Assembly: GCA_002433485.1 (NCBI GenBank)
Contig: DJIF01000014.1
Location: 55,830 to 75,316, forward strand
Direction of reading: 5' to 3'
DNA length: 19,487 bases
Source: Deltaproteobacteria bacterium UBA6601
Lineage (GTDB): Bacteria > Myxococcota_A > UBA796 > UBA9615
The notes under the pieces are model-generated. The model saw nothing but the letters and a program-made list of their open reading frames with translations, was not told where the DNA came from and searched no databases. The position numbers were made by a program, and so were the translations under genes. Positions 14,749 to 19,487 of the stretch are shown piece by piece. How positions within the stretch are numbered: the stretch's first letter is position 1; each line of letters opens with the position of its first letter.

Positions 14749-16891
14749 TTTGCTTGAGTTGCTTGCCCAGGGGCAGCTGGCGATAGCGCACTCCGGTTGC
14801 CGAGAACAGCGCATTGCCCAGGGCCGCAGCCAGTGGCGGTAAGGCGACCTCGCCGATGCCGCCGGGGTCTTCTTCAGATGGGACAATGTAGCTATCGACC
14901 TGCGGTGCTTCGGCCATGCCAAGCAGCTTGTACTGGTGGAAGTTGCTCTGCACAGCGCGGCCATCTTCGAAGCTCATCTCTTCGTAAAGGGCGGCGGAGA
15001 GTCCCATTAAGGATGCACCCATAAGCTGAGCGTGGACGGTGTCGGGATGGACCACGCGACCGCAGTCCACCGCACAGACGATTCGGTGCACTTTGGGCCA
15101 GCCGTCCCGCATGCTGAGGTCAAGTACGGTCGCAACGATGGAACCGTAGCTCTTGAACAGCGCTACCCCCCGGTGTTGCCCGGCGGGCAGCGGAGGACTC
15201 TTCGCAAGGGCCAGCTCAAAGCACTGCAGGTGGCGAGGGGAATTGCGGAGCAGCCGGCGGCGGTATTGGATAGGGTCGTGTCCGCCGCGGTGGGCCAACT
15301 CGTCGATGAAGGACTCTCGATAGAAGCCGTTGTGACTGGCATGAACTGAGCGCCACCAGCCGATGGGGATGGGCAGCTGGATGCGCTGGTAGCGAACCGC
15401 CTCCCGCTGGATGGCGTAGGGGGTGTCGAGGCCTTCGTGCACCGTAGCGGTGATGAACTTGAGCTCCAGCAGGAAGTCGGGCACCCGGCCGTCAAAAATA
15501 TTCTGACTGGCGATGCGGGCTTCGTAGTCGGTAGGGAAGCCGTCTGGGCCCAGGGTGGCGCTCAAGCGGCACGCCGTGGCGGGTCGGTACTGTCCTCGAG
15601 CGAAGCATTCTTCACGCGACCAGAGCATCTTGACCGGTCTGTTGACGCGCATGGCGATTTGAATGGCCGCCCCGGTGAAGTCGACCAGGGTTCGGCGCCC
15701 AAAGCCGCCACCGAGGTAGGTGGGGTGGACGAAGCAGCGCTCTCTGGGAATGCCGGTGAGCCTGCTCGCCTGTTTTTGGACTTCCGCCTGGACCTGGGTC
15801 GGTGCCCAGACTTCGACCTGTTCAGGCTGAACGTGGACGGTAGCGTTGAGTGGCTCGATGGGGGCGTGCTCGAGGTGTGGGCTGTAGTAGTTGACACTCA
15901 GCTCAAGGTCTCTTGGTGCCGTGCCGCGGCGGTGAACGACGCGAGCCTCCTCAAGGGCCCCCTCCAGCTTGCCGCGAATGGCAGCATTGTCCAGGCCCTT
16001 GCCGCGTCCCTCGTTCCAGGTGATGTTCAGCAGTTTCGCCGCTTTGCTGGCTTGCCAGTAGTAGTCAGCGACTACCGCCACAGCGTGGTCGATCGCGAAG
16101 ATGTCGCGGACTCCAGATACTTTGAGTGCTTCACTGGGATCGAAGGAGACCAGCTCGCCCCCATGGTGAGGGCAGGCCCTGAGGGTGGCATTGACCATCC
16201 CTTCGCGTTGCACATCGATGCCGAATACCGCCGCTCCACAGACCTTTTCAGGGAGGTCGATTCGCTGGGGCGAGCTGCCTAGCAGGGTAAAGGCTTCAGG
16301 CTCTTTGAGTCGGACCCGGTGCGGTGGGTGCAGCTCAGCTGCGCTCTCCGCCAGCTCGCCATAGCTTGCGCGGCGCTCTCTGCAATGGACGCTTCCTCCT
16401 TGAGCGTGGCAGTTCCTGGCGGCCACCTTCCAGCGTTTTGCCGCCGCAGAGATGAGCATCTGCCGAGCTTCTGCGCCGGCCTGGCGGAGCTGTAGCCAGT
16501 GGCCTCGAACCGACTCGCTTCCGCCTGTCATCAGCACCGGAATGGGCAGGGTAGGCGAGGGTCGGTAGTAGGCTTTATCTGTCGGGCTGGCCTCAACACG
16601 GACCTGTTCAAAGGGCAGCTCCAGCTCCTCGGCGAGCAGCATCGGTAAGGATGTGTAGACCCCCTGGCCCATCTCTACTGCGCCGATTCGGACCGTTGCC
16701 TGGCCATCGGGGCTGATGCGGAGCCACGCATTGAGAGGGTGGCTGCTGCCCCGTCCTGTGAGTTCCGTTGCTACAGCGAACTCATCCAACTCAGGAAGAG
16801 GACCGAAGCCGCTCAGGTGCAGTCCGAGCACGAGCCCGCTGCCGGCCTTTAGGAAGCCGCGTCGGCTCAGATTGCAGGTGACCGAACTCAT
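14744..16891 (-). CDS. Tat-exported molybdopterin-binding subunit of an IorB-type molybdenum hydroxylase
   Basis: The protein has 715 residues. The N-terminus carries a twin-arginine signal, SRRGFLKAG (Arg10-Arg11) followed by a hydrophobic stretch, so folded enzyme should be exported to the periplasm. Family landmarks are VEMGQGVYTSLPMLLAEEL, GGGFGRR (the isoquinoline-oxidoreductase form; xanthine dehydrogenases usually have GGGFGGK), ESFIDELAHRGGHDPIQYRR and the terminal GGIGEVALPP, where Glu681 is the expected catalytic base. It binds the molybdenum cytosine-dinucleotide or related cofactor and hydroxylates an aldehyde or N-heterocycle using water. Its ATG overlaps the stop of the [2Fe-2S] subunit gene (ATGA). 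No FAD subunit gene is next to it, as usual for IorAB-type enzymes, which pass electrons to cytochromes. The substrate is unknown. Confidence 0.88.
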   Translation of the reverse strand: MSSVTCNLSRRGFLKAGSGLVLGLHLSGFGPLPELDEFAVATELTGRGSSHPLNAWLRISPDGQATVRIGAVEMGQGVYTSLPMLLAEELELPFEQVRVEASPTDKAYYRPSPTLPIPVLMTGGSESVRGHWLQLRQAGAEARQMLISAAAKRWKVAARNCHAQGGSVHCRERRASYGELAESAAELHPPHRVRLKEPEAFTLLGSSPQRIDLPEKVCGAAVFGIDVQREGMVNATLRACPHHGGELVSFDPSEALKVSGVRDIFAIDHAVAVVADYYWQASKAAKLLNITWNEGRGKGLDNAAIRGKLEGALEEARVVHRRGTAPRDLELSVNYYSPHLEHAPIEPLNATVHVQPEQVEVWAPTQVQAEVQKQASRLTGIPRERCFVHPTYLGGGFGRRTLVDFTGAAIQIAMRVNRPVKMLWSREECFARGQYRPATACRLSATLGPDGFPTDYEARIASQNIFDGRVPDFLLELKFITATVHEGLDTPYAIQREAVRYQRIQLPIPIGWWRSVHASHNGFYRESFIDELAHRGGHDPIQYRRRLLRNSPRHLQCFELALAKSPPLPAGQHRGVALFKSYGSIVATVLDLSMRDGWPKVHRIVCAVDCGRVVHPDTVHAQLMGASLMGLSAALYEEMSFEDGRAVQSNFHQYKLLGMAEAPQVDSYIVPSEEDPGGIGEVALPPLAAALGNALFSATGVRYRQLPLGKQLKQS

Positions 16892-17412
16892 TGCTGGTCG
16901 GTGGCGCTGGGCGCGGCCATGTCGGTGCCGGTTGTTGATTGCTGTTGATCTTCAGGGCTCTGCGCGGCGGTAATGAGGGCTCTCGCAGCGCGTTGAATGC
17001 CCTGGCGGATGCGTGGGTAGGTGGCGCAGCGGCAGAGGTTGGTCATGCTTTGGTCAATGTCCTGATCGGTGGGCTCAGGCTTGGCGCGAAGTAGAGCTGC
17101 GGCGGCCATTAGTTGGCCGCTCTGACAGTAGCCGCACTGCGGCACCTGTTCCGCTATCCAGGCTTCCTGAAGCGGGTGGGACAGGCCCTCGATGGTGGTG
17201 ACTTCAGCGGCGGCGGCGGCGGCGACCGGCAGAATGCAGCTGCGCACAGCGGTTCCGTAGAGATGCACCGTACAGGCGCCGCAGGCGCCGATCCCGCAGC
17301 CGAACTTGGTGCCGGTCAGGCCTAATTGTTCCCGCAGCACCCACAGCAAAGGTGTGTCGGGCTCAACCTCAAGCTTATGAACAGCCCCGTTTACCTTCAG
17401 GTCAATCTGCAT
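16888..17412 (-). CDS. [2Fe-2S]-binding small subunit of the molybdenum hydroxylase (IorA-type)
   Basis: The protein has 174 residues. The N-terminal ferredoxin-like domain binds one cluster with CGIGACGAC plus a later cysteine (Cys39, 44, 47, 59). The C-terminal helical domain binds the second with CGYCQSGQ and CRC (Cys93, 96, 127, 129). This is the standard set of eight ligands for electron transfer from the Mo site. No signal peptide is present, so it is probably exported bound to its Tat-targeted partner. A six-alanine run (64-69), encoded by a GGC-rich stretch near 17208, lies between the two domains. The last 25 residues are polar and probably disordered. The gene begins 20 bp after the ettA stop and its stop overlaps the large-subunit start, so all three may be co-transcribed. 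The ribosome binding site is weak (GAGCAG). Confidence 0.92.
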   Translation of the reverse strand: MQIDLKVNGAVHKLEVEPDTPLLWVLREQLGLTGTKFGCGIGACGACTVHLYGTAVRSCILPVAAAAAAEVTTIEGLSHPLQEAWIAEQVPQCGYCQSGQLMAAAALLRAKPEPTDQDIDQSMTNLCRCATYPRIRQGIQRAARALITAAQSPEDQQQSTTGTDMAAPSATDQQ

Positions 17413-17432
17413 CTGGTTGCTGCTCGCCCGGG

Positions 17433-19106
17433 CTAGCCGGCCAGCCTACGGAACTTAATCCGACGCGGTCGCTCGGCTGCGTCGCCAAGACGAGCCTTGC
17501 GGTCCGCCTCGTACTCGCTGTAGTTGCCTGGGAACCACTGCACCGCACTGTCCCCTTCGAAGGCCAGAATGTGGGTGGCTATGCGGTCCAGGAACCAGCG
17601 GTCGTGGCTGATGACGATGGCCGATCCGGCAAAGTTGAGCAGAGCATCTTCCAGCGCGCGCAGAGTCTCGACATCCAGATCGTTGCTTGGCTCATCGAGC
17701 AGTAGCAGGTTGCCGCCAGACTTGAGCAGCTTTGCCATGTGCACTCGATTGCGCTCTCCACCCGACATCTGGCCAAGTTTTTGCTGCTGGGCGGTTCCCT
17801 TGAAGTTGAACCAGCTGACATAGGCTCGCGAGTTGATCTCTCGCTTGCCTAACTGAACCTGCTCGTAGCCACCAGAGATCTCTTCCCAGACCGTCTTATC
17901 AGGATCCAGCGCGTCACGGCTCTGATCCACGTAGGCCACCTCCACCGTTTCACCCAGTCGTAGCGCCCCAGCGTCGGGCTGCTCGGCGCCGGTGATCATG
18001 CGGAACAGGGTGGTCTTGCCTGCTCCATTTGCGCCGATGACACCGACGATGGCTCCACGGGGCATCACAAAATCCAGCCCGTCGATCAGCAGTCGATCTT
18101 CGTAGCCTTTCTGCAGCTCCTTCGCTTCCAGGACGATCTCGCCGAGGCGAGGGCCGGGAGGAATGAATATGGTGCCCCGCTCGATGGTGCCGCGTCCGTC
18201 CTGAGCGAGCAATTCTTCGTAGCGGTTGAGGCGTGCCTTGCCCTTGCTCTGACGGGCCTTCTGGCTGGAGTTGACCCACTCCAACTCGCGGGTCAGGACC
18301 TTGCGCCGGTTGTCATCTTCGCGCTTCTCTTGAGCCAGGCGGCGTTCTTTCTGTACCAGCCAGCCGGAGTAGTTACCTTCGTAGGGGTAGGCCTTGCCTC
18401 GATCCAACTCGAGGATCCAGCCGGCAACGTTGTCGAGGAAGTAGCGATCGTGGGTTACTGCGACGACTGTTCCCGGGTATTGCTCGAGGAAGGTCTCTAG
18501 CCAGGCCACGCTCTCTGCATCCAGGTGGTTGGTGGGTTCATCGAGGAGCAGCATCTCCGGCCGTTCCAGGACCAGCCGGCAAAGGGCGACTCGTCGTCGC
18601 TCACCACCGCTCAGCTTGCTGACGTCCGCATCACCGTCGGGAACGCGCAGGGCGTCCATCGCGGTCTCCACGTGGCGGTCCAGCTCCCAGGCATCGGCTG
18701 CTTCGATCTTGTCCTGCAGTTCCCCCTGTTCGGCGAGGAGCTTGTTCATCTCGTCGTCGCTGAGGGGCTCGGCAAAGCGCATGGAGCAGGCTTCGAATGC
18801 AGCCAACAGCGCGCGGGTCTCGGCGACTCCGTCCTCGATGTTCTCGCGCACATTCTTATTGGGATCGAGCTCGGGCTCTTGCGGGAGATAGCCGATCTTC
18901 AGCCCTTTCATCGGCACGGCTTCACCCAAATAGTCGGTATCCACACCAGCCAGGATCCGCAACAGGGTGCTCTTTCCCGAGCCATTGTGGCCGAGTACTC
19001 CGATCTTGGCACCGGGTAGAAACGACAGCCAGGTCTCCTGGAGGATCTCTTTGCCGCGGGGGGTGACCTTGCGCAGGCCCTGGAGGGTGTAGACGAACTC
19101 AGCCAT
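17433..19106 (-). CDS. ettA: Energy-dependent translational throttle protein EttA (ABC-F)
   Basis: The 557-residue protein contains two ABC cassettes and no membrane segment. Cassette 1 has Walker A GHNGSGKST (39-47), signature LSGGERRRVAL (165-175) and LLLDEPTNHLD (186-196, Glu190). Cassette 2 has GANGAGKTT (358-366), MSGGERNRVHM (447-457) and LLLLDEPSNDLD (467-478, Glu472). The charged linker of about 80 residues (241-325) and an insert in cassette 1 near residues 95-140 (the arm region) fit EttA rather than Uup or YheS. EttA binds the ribosomal E site and regulates the first elongation step according to the ATP/ADP ratio. The ATG has TTGGAG seven bases upstream. The gene is divergent from the secreted-protein gene starting at 19282. 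Confidence 0.95.
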   Translation of the reverse strand: MAEFVYTLQGLRKVTPRGKEILQETWLSFLPGAKIGVLGHNGSGKSTLLRILAGVDTDYLGEAVPMKGLKIGYLPQEPELDPNKNVRENIEDGVAETRALLAAFEACSMRFAEPLSDDEMNKLLAEQGELQDKIEAADAWELDRHVETAMDALRVPDGDADVSKLSGGERRRVALCRLVLERPEMLLLDEPTNHLDAESVAWLETFLEQYPGTVVAVTHDRYFLDNVAGWILELDRGKAYPYEGNYSGWLVQKERRLAQEKREDDNRRKVLTRELEWVNSSQKARQSKGKARLNRYEELLAQDGRGTIERGTIFIPPGPRLGEIVLEAKELQKGYEDRLLIDGLDFVMPRGAIVGVIGANGAGKTTLFRMITGAEQPDAGALRLGETVEVAYVDQSRDALDPDKTVWEEISGGYEQVQLGKREINSRAYVSWFNFKGTAQQQKLGQMSGGERNRVHMAKLLKSGGNLLLLDEPSNDLDVETLRALEDALLNFAGSAIVISHDRWFLDRIATHILAFEGDSAVQWFPGNYSEYEADRKARLGDAAERPRRIKFRRLAG

Positions 19107-19209
19107 GATGAGGCTCCAATGGGCGGCCAGTCAGGTCCAACCGCAACGACGATGGCGGGCATTTACACCAAGCAGGCCATGCTGATCCAGTCCTGAGCGT
19201 CAGCAGTCC

Positions 19210-19238
19210 TTGCCGAGGGTCTCTTCGTGGAGTAGGTT
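19210..19238 (+). promoter_or_regulatory. Possible sigma-70 promoter of the secreted-protein gene
   Basis: TTGCCG (19210-19215) and TAGGTT (19233-19238) are separated by 17 bases, a good -35/-10 arrangement. They lie about 43 bases before the GTG at 19282. The intergenic region 19107-19281 also has to hold the divergent ettA promoter, for which no convincing boxes were found. Confidence 0.42.
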
Positions 19239-19281
19239 TCCAGCGCTCTCGCCCCCGGGAGCCTCATTGTTGGAGTCTGCC

Positions 19282-19487
19282 GTGAAGTCATTTCCGACCT
19301 TCGTGCTCTGTGTTTTTTCGTTGAGTGCATTGCTCGTTCTTCCTGCCGCAGTTGATGGTAAGTCCCGTGTCAAGGAGACCGTCTCGCTGGCCGCTGGTGA
19401 GCCTTTGCTGTTGTCTGTTGGAGATCTGAGTGCCTGCGCTCAGTGGAACTGCTGGATCAAGCTGTCGCCTTATTCCGGCCGCGGCGA
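19282..19487 (+). CDS. Secreted protein of unknown function, N-terminal part (3' end outside window)
   Basis: A GTG with GGAG six bases upstream opens a frame that continues to the window edge (68 full codons). The first 24 residues make a clear signal peptide: MKSFP, a hydrophobic core from TFVLC to LLVLP, and a cleavage-like AAVDG. The mature part begins with charged residues (KSRVKE) and contains two closely spaced cysteines (CAQWNC). No family is recognised. The lack of a lipobox cysteine suggests a soluble periplasmic or exported protein rather than a lipoprotein. It is transcribed away from ettA. Confidence 0.65.
   Translation, partial: MKSFPTFVLCVFSLSALLVLPAAVDGKSRVKETVSLAAGEPLLLSVGDLSACAQWNCWIKLSPYSGRG

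Noticed and set aside
15437..16282. Open frame of 281 codons on the + strand inside the molybdopterin-subunit gene
   Set aside because: It is fully antisense to a gene with clear family motifs, has no ribosome binding site and encodes no recognisable motif.
17431..17446. Near-palindrome GGCTAGCCGGCCAGCC at the end of ettA, considered as a terminator
   Set aside because: It has a mismatch, no loop of useful size and no T-run. It lies only 20 bp before the next co-directional gene.

Overview
The window is GC-rich, densely coded chromosomal DNA with start/stop overlaps of 4 bp and no gene-free stretch longer than about 175 bases. No rRNA, tRNA, CRISPR array, insertion sequence or phage gene was seen. 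A Cys22 lipoprotein with DDDDSSAA repeats followed by CDGxDNDCDG/DxDGDG (MopE-like) repeats is typical of Myxococcota and related uncultured delta-proteobacterial lineages. A Tat-dependent molybdenum hydroxylase and EttA also fit a Gram-negative bacterium. The taxonomic call is an inference from gene content only.

Region 1 (1-8699) holds two convergent operons of membrane proteins. On the + strand are the 3' end of a polytopic protein, a GT39-like GT-C glycosyltransferase and a membrane-anchored SGNH-hydrolase-like protein with a TPR-like insertion, joined by GTGA and ATGA overlaps. On the - strand, reading from 8699 down, are a flippase-like (LPG_synthase_TM) protein, a GT-C-like polytopic protein and a YfhO-like protein, joined by two ATGA overlaps. 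The two operons run 87 bp into each other at 3773-3859. Together they look like machinery for building or decorating a lipid-linked or cell-surface glycan, although no substrate can be read from the sequence.

Region 2 (8700-12064) is a + strand pair, divergent from the membrane operon: a B12-binding-type radical SAM enzyme and, 28 bp downstream, a long class-V PLP enzyme. The PLP enzyme carries the catalytic-cysteine signature of SufS/CsdA-type cysteine desulfurases in altered form (RGGCSCAGP). This pair is the best candidate in the window for an undescribed pathway.

Region 3 (12065-14733) is one large secreted lipoprotein gene. It encodes a lipobox, a slippage-prone acidic repeat, a MopE-like repeat array, and a C-terminal glycine-rich domain closely resembling that of the animal receptor kinases ALK and LTK.

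Region 4 (14744-19106, - strand) reads ettA, then a [2Fe-2S] subunit, then a Tat-exported molybdopterin subunit. The last two form a two-component isoquinoline-oxidoreductase-type molybdenum hydroxylase. A divergent + strand gene for a secreted protein starts at 19282 and runs off the end of the window.
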